From assembly GCF_018326265.1 (NCBI RefSeq), contig NZ_AP023360.1, positions 2,843,501 through 2,907,500 on the forward strand: 64,000 nt of DNA. The letters are read 5' to 3'. The position numbers and the translations under genes were made by a program. Below the pieces are notes generated by a model. It was not told the origin of the DNA and ran no database searches. It saw only the letters and a program-made list of their open reading frames with translations. The stretch comes from Catellatospora sp. IY07-71. Its GTDB lineage: Bacteria; Actinomycetota; Actinomycetes; Mycobacteriales; Micromonosporaceae. Positions 42,294 to 49,848 of the stretch are shown here, one piece after another (the stretch's first letter is position 1; every line of letters starts with the position of its first letter).

Positions 42294-43091
42294 TCAGGGC
42301 AGGAGGGCGTTCACGTCGCCGTATGCCAGGCCGCCCTCGACGGCGGTGTAGGTGCCCTTGGCCTGCAGCTCCTCGGCCGCGCGGCGGACCACCGCGTAGG
42401 CCGCCTCGGCGACCGACGAGCCTAGGCTGACCCGGGCCACGCCCAGCTCGGCCAGCTCGGCGACGGTGGGGGAGCCCGGCCCGACCAGGATGTTCAGCGG
42501 CGCCCCGACCGCCGCCACCAGCTCGGTGATCACCGCCGGGTCGGCCGTGCCCGGCACGAACACGCCGTCCGCGCCCGCGTCGACATAGGCCCGCGCACGG
42601 GCGAGCGCGTCGGCGACCGTGCCGCCGTGGAAGAACGTGTCCACCCGCGCGTTGACGAACAACCCGTCCCCGGCCGCCGCGCGGGCCGCCGCGAAGCGCC
42701 GCGCCGCCTCCACCACGGTCAGCTGCGGGGCAGCGCCGCTACGGTCGCTGTCCTCAAGGTTGATTCCGGCCGCGCCCGCCGCGATGACCAGCCGCACCGT
42801 CTCCGCGACCCCCGCCGCGTCGTCGGCGAACCCACCCTCGATGTCGGCGGTCACCGGCACCGACACGGCGGCGACGACCCGGGCCACCAGGTCCACGGCG
42901 CGGTCCCGGTCGAGCACGTTGCCGTCCTTGGCGCCGAGGCTCCACGCCACGCCCGCGCTGGTGGTGGCGACGGCCGCGGCGCCGGCCTGCTCGACGACCC
43001 GCGCACTGGCCACGTCCCAGGCGTTCGCGAGCCGCAGCGGGTCACCGGGCCGGTGCAGCGCACGGAAGACGTCGTACTTGTCAGCAGTCAT
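42294..43091 (-). CDS. Isocitrate lyase/phosphoenolpyruvate mutase superfamily protein
   Basis: The 265-residue protein has LRLANAWDVASARVVEQAGAAAVATTSAG, the metal-binding VTADIEGGF, INLEDSD and FVNARVDTF, typical of the oxaloacetase/carboxyphosphonoenolpyruvate-type branch of the superfamily. It would cleave or form C-C bonds of small oxo acids. The exact substrate is unknown. ATG (complement of 43089-43091) was chosen; a GTG six bases upstream is possible. Confidence 0.87.
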   Translation of the reverse strand: MTADKYDVFRALHRPGDPLRLANAWDVASARVVEQAGAAAVATTSAGVAWSLGAKDGNVLDRDRAVDLVARVVAAVSVPVTADIEGGFADDAAGVAETVRLVIAAGAAGINLEDSDRSGAAPQLTVVEAARRFAAARAAAGDGLFVNARVDTFFHGGTVADALARARAYVDAGADGVFVPGTADPAVITELVAAVGAPLNILVGPGSPTVAELAELGVARVSLGSSVAEAAYAVVRRAAEELQAKGTYTAVEGGLAYGDVNALLP

Positions 43092-43179
43092 GGCCACAGT
43101 CGATCACGAGCCACCGACATGGGACCGGCGGTGATCGGACCTGACCGTCCCGCCGCCGGGGAGCCGGTATGGTGCGTCG

Positions 43180-43533
43180 ATGCGACAGACGTCGACGAGC
43201 CGCGCCTTCGCGGGCGCGCTGAGCACGGTCCAGCTGGTGCTGGTGCTGGCGTACGCCTACGGGGCCGTGGCCTACCTCACCACGGACGCGCTGTACTTCC
43301 CGGAGCAGTCGCCGCCCGGCTGGTCCTGGCCTGCGGTGCTGGCGACCGCGCTCGGCTTGCCGCTGGCTGTGCTGTGCCTGGCCTTGGCGGCAGGCGCGTG
43401 GCGCTCGCCGGAGGTCCGGTCCGCGCCGCGGGTGCGTGTCGCACTGGCCGCCACCAGCGTGGCGACGCTGCTGGCGCTGCTGGTGATGGCCACCCCGCCC
43501 GGCTGGGAGCTGTTCGACTGGTACGTCAGCTGA
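43180..43533 (+). CDS. Small membrane protein of unknown function
   Basis: The 117-residue protein has three hydrophobic segments (STVQLVLVLAYAYGAVAYL; WPAVLATALGLPLAVLCLALAAGA; VALAATSVATLLALLVMA). TATGGT lies 6 bases before the ATG, a leaderless promoter. Its 3' end overlaps the convergent next gene by 8 bases. Confidence 0.68.
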   Translation: MRQTSTSRAFAGALSTVQLVLVLAYAYGAVAYLTTDALYFPEQSPPGWSWPAVLATALGLPLAVLCLALAAGAWRSPEVRSAPRVRVALAATSVATLLALLVMATPPGWELFDWYVS

Positions 43534-43996
43534 CCGGCTGCTGCTCCGGCTCCGCGCGGCGCACCGTGCGCTGCTCGGCCCACTGCGACGTCTCGGACGC
43601 GACCAGGCTCTCCACGTTCTCGACGAGGATCGTCTCGGCGCGGTCGGCGTCGTAGGGCGCCGCGCCCGCGCTCCACATGACCGTCTCGCGCTGCAGGGCG
43701 ACCAGCGTGGCGCTGAACCGGATCCAGCTCTCACCCGGCCGTACCAGCTGCCGCAGCCCGGCCAGGACCGCCACCAGCGCGCCGAGCACCGCCGTCACCG
43801 CGGCCGGGGCACCGAGCGCGACCGCGGCGGGGATGCTCGCCGCGACGACGACGGTCACGCCCTCCAAGGTGTAGTTCGCGATGCGCTGGCGGCGCACCTG
43901 CCGCTCGTACCACCCGAGGCGCTCGTGCACGCTGAGCGGTAGCGGGGCGCCGCCGGGCGAGGTGAGCCGCTGCCACCACACGGGCTGTTCCGCCAT
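43526..43996 (-). CDS. DUF4231-type membrane protein
   Basis: The 156-residue protein has a WYERQVRRQRIANYTLEGVTVVVAASIPAAVALG segment with two membrane spans and ends with a helical LQRETVMWSAGAAPY ... ENVESLVASETSQW part, the layout of DUF4231/SLATT-like proteins. These membrane sensors are sometimes found in defence or stress loci, but no such partner is visible here. GGGAGG 8 bases before ATG 43996 supports the start. Confidence 0.7.
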   Translation of the reverse strand: MAEQPVWWQRLTSPGGAPLPLSVHERLGWYERQVRRQRIANYTLEGVTVVVAASIPAAVALGAPAAVTAVLGALVAVLAGLRQLVRPGESWIRFSATLVALQRETVMWSAGAAPYDADRAETILVENVESLVASETSQWAEQRTVRRAEPEQQPVS

Positions 43997-44153
43997 GCCG
44001 TCCGCCTCCCGGTCGCCGAAGTCCCGATGATGGTGGCACGGTCCTTCCCGGACGGACAGTCCTCGGTTCGGTCGTAGTCCCGACGGTTTCGCGTCACGGT
44101 CCGGGCACTCTCGGTACGCGAAATTGTCGGACCCCGCGTTTAGCGTGCGTCCC

Positions 44154-44384
44154 ATGAGGCCGGACACGAACGACCCGCGAGCGGTGGAGCGTACGTTCAC
44201 GGAGATCATGCGAATCAACGACGTGCTCCAGGCGAGCCCGCTGAGCGTGCTCGCGGCGCGGTTCCGCGGGCTGTCCCGGCAGCTCGCGGCAGGCGAGATC
44301 ACGCGGGAGCAGCTGGAGGCGCGGATGGCCGAGAGCCGCCGGATGCTGGGCTTCCCGGTCGACGGCGAGCGGGAGGCGTGCTGA
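44154..44384 (+). CDS. Small protein of unknown function
   Basis: The 76-residue helical protein contains LSRQLAAGEITREQLEARMAESRRMLG. TAGCGT stands 7 bases before the ATG, so the mRNA is probably leaderless. It shares with the following gene a short motif (R-x-G-x-[MI]-T-R-x-[EQ]-[FL]) suggesting the two are related and were duplicated. Function unknown. Confidence 0.65.
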   Translation: MRPDTNDPRAVERTFTEIMRINDVLQASPLSVLAARFRGLSRQLAAGEITREQLEARMAESRRMLGFPVDGEREAC

Positions 44385-44581
44385 TGGACGACGCTGCGAT
44401 GCGCCGCGAGTTCGAGGCCATCCTCGCCGCGAGCGGGCTTGCGGTTCCTGCCACGCACAGCCTGCTCAGCTTCCGGATCCGCTACTGGGCCCGGCTGGTG
44501 CGGGCCGGGCGCATGACGCGCGCCGAGTTCGACCAGCGCGTCGCCGCCGCCCGCCGCGAGCTGCGCGCCGCCGGCGACTGA
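44384..44581 (+). CDS. Small protein of unknown function, paired with the preceding gene
   Basis: The 65-residue protein contains FRIRYWARLVRAGRMTRAEFDQRVAAARRELRAAG. The ATG overlaps the preceding TGA by one base and has GGGAGG 7 bases upstream. A GTG six bases earlier is possible. Unknown function; probably co-translated with the gene at 44154. Confidence 0.62.
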   Translation: MDDAAMRREFEAILAASGLAVPATHSLLSFRIRYWARLVRAGRMTRAEFDQRVAAARRELRAAGD

Positions 44582-44589
44582 CGGCACCT

Positions 44590-44621
44590 GCGGAGAGGCG
44601 TCCGCCTGAACGCCTCTCCGC
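44590..44621. terminator. Bidirectional terminator hairpin
   Basis: GCGGAGAGGCGT (44590-44601) pairs perfectly with ACGCCTCTCCGC (44610-44621) around 8 bases, between the small gene pair and convergent msrB. Confidence 0.8.
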
Positions 44622-44628
44622 ATACCCC

Positions 44629-45030
44629 CTAGGCCTTCTCCTCCAGGTCCAGGCAGACGCTGTTGATGCAGTAGCGCGCGTCCTTCGGGGTGAAGCCCTC
44701 GCCGTCGAACCGGTGCCCGAGGTGCGAGTCGCAGTTGGCACAGCGCACCTCCACGCGCACCATGCCCAGCGACCGGTCCTCGATGTACTTGATGGTCCCC
44801 GGCAGCGCCTCGTCGAAGCTCGGCCAGCCGCAGTGGCTGTCGAACTTCGTGACGCTGTCGAACAGCGCCGTCCCACACGCACGGCACTTGTACGTGCCCG
44901 CCGTCTTGGTGTTGACGTACTTGCCGGACCACGGTGCCTCAGTGCCCGCCTGGCGCAGCACCCGGAACTCCTCCGGGTCGAGGCGCACGCGCCACTCCTG
45001 CTCGCTCAGCTGGCTGACGTTCTGCTCCAT
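44629..45030 (-). CDS. msrB: Peptide-methionine (R)-S-oxide reductase
   Basis: The 133-residue enzyme reduces methionine-R-sulfoxide in proteins. It has both zinc CxxC pairs (YKCRACGTALF and RCANCDSHLGH), the substrate segment SHCGWPSFDEALPGTI and the catalytic Cys in RYCINSVCLDL, with the family's normal length. TACGGT lies 6 bases before the ATG. It is divergent from the LigD-type polymerase gene with 29 bases between start codons; both appear leaderless. Confidence 0.95.
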   Translation of the reverse strand: MEQNVSQLSEQEWRVRLDPEEFRVLRQAGTEAPWSGKYVNTKTAGTYKCRACGTALFDSVTKFDSHCGWPSFDEALPGTIKYIEDRSLGMVRVEVRCANCDSHLGHRFDGEGFTPKDARYCINSVCLDLEEKA

Positions 45031-45059
45031 GCCTCGACCGTACGCGGTAGCGTCGGGCC

Positions 45060-46085
45060 ATGCCCAAGGCGCAAGCGCTCGAATACGAGGTCGGTAACCG
45101 TACCGTAAGACTCAGCAGCCCGGACAAGGTCTTCTTCCCGGAACGCGGCTACACGAAGCAGGACCTCTTCGAGTACTACCTGGCCGTGTCCGAGCCCATG
45201 CTGCGCTACATGCGGGACCGGCCGACGATGCTGCAGCGCTTCCCGGACGGCCTCGACGGGGAGATGTTCTTCCAGAAGCGGGTGCCCCAGCGCGGCGTGC
45301 CCGAGTGGATCACCACCGCGGAGATCAAGTTCCCGAGCGGGCGCAAGGCCGACGAGCTGTGCCCGCAGGAGCCGGCGGCGCTGCTCTGGGCGGCGCAGAT
45401 GAGCACGGTGGTGTTCCACCCGTGGCCGGTGCGCGCCCCCGCCACGGAGAACCCCGACGAGCTGCGCATCGACCTCGACCCGCAGCCAGGGACCGGGTTC
45501 GCTGACGCGGTCAAGGTGGCCGCGCTCGCCCGCGAGGTGCTGAACGACGCCGGGCTGGTCGGCTACCCGAAGACCTCCGGCGGCCGGGGCATCCACATCT
45601 ACGTGCGGATCAAGCCCGACTGGCCGTTCGTCGAGGCGCGGCGCGCGGCGATCGCGTTCGCCCGCGAGCTGGAGCGGCGCGACCCGGTGGCGATCACCAC
45701 GGCGTGGTGGAAGGAGGAGCGCGGCGAGCAGGTCTTCATCGACTACAACCAGATGGCCCGCGACCGCACCATCGCCGCGCCGTACTCGCTGCGGGCCAAC
45801 CCGCGCGCCACGGTGAGCACCCCGGTCACCTGGGAGGAGCTGGCGCAGGTCGAGCCGGACGACTTCGATCTGCGCACCGTGCCGCCGCGGCTGGCCGAGG
45901 TCGGCGATCTCTACGCCGGCATGGACGACGTCGCGCACGACATCTCCACGCTGCTGGAGTGGTGGGAGCGGGACGAGCGGGATCACAAGCTCGGCGAGAT
46001 GCCGTACCCCCCGGATTATCCGAAGATGCCCGGCGAGCCGATGCGGGTGCAGCCCAGCCGCGCCCGCACCGACCACGCCGAGTGA
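45060..46085 (+). CDS. LigD-type DNA polymerase/primase domain protein
   Basis: The 341-residue protein is a stand-alone polymerase domain of the bacterial NHEJ ligase D: SSPDKVFFPERGYTKQDLFEYY at the start, the metal site in LRIDLDPQPGTGF and GGRGIHIYVRI, and MARDRTIAAPYSLR. It would add nucleotides at broken DNA ends or prime synthesis. A separate DNA ligase domain gene lies at 47658 on the other strand; no Ku gene is in the window. TAGCGT 6 bases before the ATG marks a leaderless start. Confidence 0.92.
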   Translation: MPKAQALEYEVGNRTVRLSSPDKVFFPERGYTKQDLFEYYLAVSEPMLRYMRDRPTMLQRFPDGLDGEMFFQKRVPQRGVPEWITTAEIKFPSGRKADELCPQEPAALLWAAQMSTVVFHPWPVRAPATENPDELRIDLDPQPGTGFADAVKVAALAREVLNDAGLVGYPKTSGGRGIHIYVRIKPDWPFVEARRAAIAFARELERRDPVAITTAWWKEERGEQVFIDYNQMARDRTIAAPYSLRANPRATVSTPVTWEELAQVEPDDFDLRTVPPRLAEVGDLYAGMDDVAHDISTLLEWWERDERDHKLGEMPYPPDYPKMPGEPMRVQPSRARTDHAE

Positions 46086-46088
46086 CGC

Positions 46089-47630
46089 CTACTGGGGCGG
46101 GCAGACCGTCCCGGCCGGCGGCACCTCCAGGTTGATCAGGAAGTTGTTGACGTACCGGTTGATGCAGCGCGTCTCCGGGTAGGCGGTGTGCCCCTCGCCG
46201 TCCCAGGTGAGCACGACGCCGACGCCGAGCATGTCGGCCAGCTTCTGGGTCTGCTCGTACGGCGTCGCCGGGTCGCCCTTGGTGCCCACCACCAGGATCG
46301 GCGGCGCGCCCTCGGCCTTGCCCGTCGGGTACGGCTCGGGCTCGGTGGGCCACACCGAGCAGGTGAGCATGCCCACCGCCAGCGGCGCGCCGAACAGCGG
46401 ATACTTCTGCCGCCACTCGGACTGCAGCTTGCGGATCTCCGCGATCGTGGCCGGGTCGCCGTCGTCGGCGCAGTTCACCGCCGCGTTGGCGTCGAACAGG
46501 TTGGTGTACTCGCCGTTGGGGCCGCGGTCGGCGTAGGAGTCGGCCAGCGCGAAGATCGCCTCGGACTTGCCGTCCTGCAGGTCGGCCAGGGCCTGCCCCA
46601 GGTCGGGCCAGCGGGCCTGGGTGTAGAGCGAGGACACCACGCCCCAGAAGATCCAGCCCGGGGTGGCCTTGCGGCCGTCGGGGTTGCCGACCGGGTTGGT
46701 CTCGGCCTCCTGCATGAGCTTCTCGACGACCGCGCGGGCGTTGCCGTCGATGGGGCACTGGCTCTTGTTCTCGGTGCACCAGGCGGTGAAGTTGTCGAAC
46801 GCGCGCTCGAAGCCCATCGCCTGCTTCTCCGACGACTCGATCGAGGTCTGCGTCGGGTCGACCGCGCCGTCGAGCACCATGGCGCGGATGTTCTGCGGGT
46901 AGAGCTGCGCGTACACCGCGCCGAGCAGGGTGCCGTACGAGTAGCCGAGGTAGTTCATCTTGCCCTCGCCCAGCGACTCGCGGATCGCCTCCATGTCCCG
47001 GGCGGCCTGCTTGGTGCCGAACAGCCCCAGGCGCTCGCCGTACTTGGCCTTGCAGCCGTCGACCATGCGCCGGGTGAGCGCGTCGACCTCCTGGAACTCC
47101 GGCCAGGTGACCGGGTCGGGGTCGGACGCGAAGGTGGCGTCCAGATCGGCGTCGGTGTAGCAGTCGACCGGCGTGGACCGGCCCACGCCGCGCGGGTCGA
47201 ACCCGACGATGTCGAAGCGCCGGGTGATCTCGACGGGCAGGCCGCGGGTGAGGTACGCCGCCAGGTCGATGCCGGACGCGCCGGGCCCGCCCGGGTTGAC
47301 CATGAGCGCGCCGATGCGGTCGCGCTGGTCGGTGGCGCGGGCGCGCATCACCTCGATGTCGATGGTCTGGCCGTCGTCGGGCTTGTTCCAGTCCGCCGGG
47401 ACCTTCACCGTCTTGCACTCGAAGGTGAAGTCGGACGGCGCCTTGCCGAGCAGTGCGGCCGGGATCTCCGGGCAGAGCCGCCAGCCGGCCTCGGGGCTCG
47501 CCGCCGGGCGCGGGCTGCCGCCGAAGTTCGGCAGCGGCAGCACGCATCCGGTGGTGGTCATGGTCGCGGCCACCAGCGCGACGACGGCGCGGGCCACCCT
47601 GTTGTACCTGAGACGCACGAGCGTGTTCAC
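46089..47630 (-). CDS. Secreted alpha/beta-hydrolase, TAP-like (tripeptidyl aminopeptidase type)
   Basis: The 513-residue protein has an N-terminal hydrophobic signal ending in TTTGC (possible lipobox, not a strong one), the oxyanion loop MVNPGGPGASG, the nucleophile elbow GYSYGT, Asp in VGTKGDPATPYEQ and His in GEGHTAYPETRC, the last belonging to the TAP-like C-terminal domain. Family members (SlpD/SlpE type) cleave short peptides outside the cell. The first in-frame start is GTG at 47630, very close to GGGGGAG; a GTG 12 bases further in may be the real start. Confidence 0.87.
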   Translation of the reverse strand: MNTLVRLRYNRVARAVVALVAATMTTTGCVLPLPNFGGSPRPAASPEAGWRLCPEIPAALLGKAPSDFTFECKTVKVPADWNKPDDGQTIDIEVMRARATDQRDRIGALMVNPGGPGASGIDLAAYLTRGLPVEITRRFDIVGFDPRGVGRSTPVDCYTDADLDATFASDPDPVTWPEFQEVDALTRRMVDGCKAKYGERLGLFGTKQAARDMEAIRESLGEGKMNYLGYSYGTLLGAVYAQLYPQNIRAMVLDGAVDPTQTSIESSEKQAMGFERAFDNFTAWCTENKSQCPIDGNARAVVEKLMQEAETNPVGNPDGRKATPGWIFWGVVSSLYTQARWPDLGQALADLQDGKSEAIFALADSYADRGPNGEYTNLFDANAAVNCADDGDPATIAEIRKLQSEWRQKYPLFGAPLAVGMLTCSVWPTEPEPYPTGKAEGAPPILVVGTKGDPATPYEQTQKLADMLGVGVVLTWDGEGHTAYPETRCINRYVNNFLINLEVPPAGTVCPPQ

Positions 47631-47657
47631 TCCCCCCGGAGACGGATCCGCCCGAGC

Positions 47658-48722
47658 CTACGGGGTACCCAGTACCTCGTCGACGTTGAGGCTGATAGGA
47701 CGGTCGAGTTGGTCATAGGAGCAGGACCGGGGGTCGCGGTCCGGCCGCCAGCGCTTGAACTGGGCGGTGTGGCGGAAACGGTCGCCCTCCATGGCGTCGT
47801 AGGCGACCTCGACCACCAGCTCGGGGCGTAGCGGTTCGAAGGCAAGGTCCTTACCCCCTGTCCAGCGGCTGGGCGCTCCCGGCACGCGCTGACCGTCCGA
47901 AGCCGACGCCCACGGGTGCCCGGTGGGGTTGCGGTACGGCTCCAGCTCGGTGAGCAGCTCGGCCCGCCGCGCGGCGGTGAACGACGCGCTGACCCCGACG
48001 TGGTGCAGGGTGCCCTGGTCGTCGTAGAGGCCGAGCAGCAGCGAGCCGACCACCGGCCCCGAGGTGTGGTATCGGAAGCCGGCCACCACCGCGTCCGCCG
48101 TGCGCGAGTGCTTGATCTTGTGCATGAGCCGCTTGTTGGGGGCGTACGGGATGTCGGCGGGCTTGGCGATCAGTCCGTCCAGCCCCGCGCCCTCGAACGC
48201 GGTGAACCACTCGCGCGCCGTGTCCGGGTCGGTGGTCACCGGGGTCAGGTGCACCGGCGGCTCCACGTGCGCGAGCGCCTGGGTGAGCAGGGCGCGGCGC
48301 TGGGCGTACGGCTGGTCCATCAGCGACCGGTCGTCCAGCGCGAGCAGGTCGAACGCGATGATGTCGGCCGGGATCTCGGCGGACAGTTTGCTCACCCGGC
48401 TCGCGGCCGGGTGGATGCGCTGGCTGAGCAGGTCGAAGTCGAGGCGGGGGATGCTGCCCTCGTCACGCCGGATGATGACCAGCTCGCAGTCGATCACGGA
48501 ACGCGGGGGCAGCTGCTTGAGGGCCTGGTTGACGACCTCGGGGAAGTAGCGGGTCAGCGTCTTGCCGCCGCGGCTGGCGAGCTCCACCTCGTCGCCGTCG
48601 CGGAAGATGATGCAGCGATATCCGTCCCACTTGGGCTCGTACGTCATACCCGGCTCGGTGGGCAGCTTCGACACCGGCTTGGCCAGCATCGGCTCCACTG
48701 GGGGGTTAACCGGCAGATCCAT
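47658..48722 (-). CDS. ATP-dependent DNA ligase, LigC/LigD ligase-domain type
   Basis: The 354-residue protein has the nucleotidyl-transfer motif EPKWDGYRCI with the adenylated Lys, then ASRGGKTLTRYFPEV, IDCELVI, FDLLALDD, LDGLIAKP and KIKHSRTADAVVAGF (motifs III-V), followed by an OB-fold. It seals nicks, probably in end-joining repair together with the polymerase at 45060. ATG (complement of 48720-48722) was chosen; a GTG 12 bases upstream is possible. Confidence 0.92.
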   Translation of the reverse strand: MDLPVNPPVEPMLAKPVSKLPTEPGMTYEPKWDGYRCIIFRDGDEVELASRGGKTLTRYFPEVVNQALKQLPPRSVIDCELVIIRRDEGSIPRLDFDLLSQRIHPAASRVSKLSAEIPADIIAFDLLALDDRSLMDQPYAQRRALLTQALAHVEPPVHLTPVTTDPDTAREWFTAFEGAGLDGLIAKPADIPYAPNKRLMHKIKHSRTADAVVAGFRYHTSGPVVGSLLLGLYDDQGTLHHVGVSASFTAARRAELLTELEPYRNPTGHPWASASDGQRVPGAPSRWTGGKDLAFEPLRPELVVEVAYDAMEGDRFRHTAQFKRWRPDRDPRSCSYDQLDRPISLNVDEVLGTP

Positions 48723-48769
48723 GCCACCAGTCAACCAGCAAACCCCCCATCCCGCGCCGAACCTCCCCG

Positions 48770-48828
48770 TTGATCATGAACTTATGTCACGGTTCGGCGG
48801 CGTGTCGTGGCCACGAGCTCCTGATCGA
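48770..48828. repeat. Family A repeat, copy A2 (forward)
   Basis: It begins TTGATCATGAACTTATG and contains GTTCGGCGGCGTGTC as in A1. Next to it CTGATCGACAGCGC occurs twice (48821-48834 and 48840-48853). Confidence 0.8.
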
Positions 48829-48861
48829 CAGCGCAGCCTTCTGATCGACAGCGCGGCGGCG

Positions 48862-49587
48862 TCAGGCCGGTGAGCCGAGGCTCGCCTGCTCCTGCTCGAA
48901 GCGGAACTCGCGGATGAAGCAGTCCCGGGGCTGACCGACCGCGAACAGCACGCAGTCCGCGACCGACCGGGCCGTGAGCATCGCCTGCGCGGTACGCGGC
49001 CCGTCCTGCACGAAGTCCGGCGGGAACAGCGAGATCACCCGGATGCCCTCGGGGCGCAGCCGGTGCGACAGGATCCCGGCGAGCCCGGCCTGCGCGTGCT
49101 TGGCGGCGTAGAAGGCGGGATGGGCGGTCGAGCGATGGTGTCCCGGCTCGCCACAGCCGGAGATCAGGTTGACGATGTCCGGTCGTGCCGACGCGCGCAG
49201 CAGCGGCAGCAGGTGCTTGACCAGCAGGGTGGTCCCCGTCGCCGCCCCGCCGATCAGGTCGGCGACCGTCTCGTCCGAGGCGTCGGCCAGGTCCGGGCCT
49301 TTCGCGTACGCCGCCGCGTTGTTGACCAGCACATCCAGGTGCCCGGTACGCGCGGCGACGGCGGCGGCGAACTCGCGTACCGCGCCCGGATCGGCCAGGT
49401 CGCACCTGAACGCCTCGGCCCAGCCTCGGCCGTCCCGGTTGATCAGTTCGGCGGTGGCACGCGCGGCGTCGGCATCCCGCGCCGACAGGTACACCTGCGC
49501 GCCGCGTGCGGCGAAGTCGGTGGCCAGCAGCCGCCCTGTGTCGCGCCCTGCTCCGGTGATCGCCACTCGTAGTCCCTCGAAGTTCAT
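48862..49587 (-). CDS. Short-chain dehydrogenase/reductase
   Basis: The 241-residue protein has a cofactor loop ITGAGRDTGRLLATDFA, NNAAAY, Ser in NLISGCGEPGHH and FYAAKHAQAGLAG, where the usual catalytic Tyr is at the FYAAK position. Substrate unknown. The gene stands alone between two inverted family A repeats (A2 on the right-hand reading, A4 on the other side). Confidence 0.85.
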   Translation of the reverse strand: MNFEGLRVAITGAGRDTGRLLATDFAARGAQVYLSARDADAARATAELINRDGRGWAEAFRCDLADPGAVREFAAAVAARTGHLDVLVNNAAAYAKGPDLADASDETVADLIGGAATGTTLLVKHLLPLLRASARPDIVNLISGCGEPGHHRSTAHPAFYAAKHAQAGLAGILSHRLRPEGIRVISLFPPDFVQDGPRTAQAMLTARSVADCVLFAVGQPRDCFIREFRFEQEQASLGSPA

Positions 49588-49665
49588 GCCGCCGATCCCA
49601 CCACCTCAACCGCGCTGGAGGTCAACCACCGCCCCGTCCCAACGCCGCCACTCCCCGGGCCGACG

Positions 49666-49724
49666 GTGATCACGGTGCCGGGGTGGGGACGCGCCGTCGA
49701 ACACGTCCATAAGTTCATGATCGA
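49666..49724. repeat. Family A repeat, copy A4 (reverse)
   Basis: Read on the minus strand it starts TCGATCATGAACTTATGG and ends GGCACCGTGATCACC, nearly the same as A3 and A5. It is inverted relative to A2. Confidence 0.8.
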
Positions 49725-49772
49725 CGCAGCGGAAAGCTGCAACAAAGCTGCACACGGGATGGGTTGTGTTAG

Positions 49773-49786
49773 GGAAAGCGCTTTCC
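49773..49786. promoter_or_regulatory. LacI/cre-like palindrome before the pectate lyase operon
   Basis: GGAAAGCGCTTTCC is a perfect 14-base palindrome of the kind bound by LacI-family sugar regulators, 63 bases before the start of the first lyase gene. A second dyad (ACATCGA and TCGATGT, 49811-49828) lies between it and the ribosome site. No regulator gene is adjacent. Confidence 0.55.
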
Positions 49787-49848
49787 TATGCTGCGGGGAC
49801 GAGTTGAGTTACATCGATGTTTCGATGTCGCGGCGAGGAGGAAGGCGC

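Noticed and set aside
43526-43996. A SLATT/DUF4231 membrane protein as part of an antiphage defence system
   Set aside because: No partner enzyme such as a nucleotidyl cyclase, nuclease or reverse transcriptase is encoded next to it.
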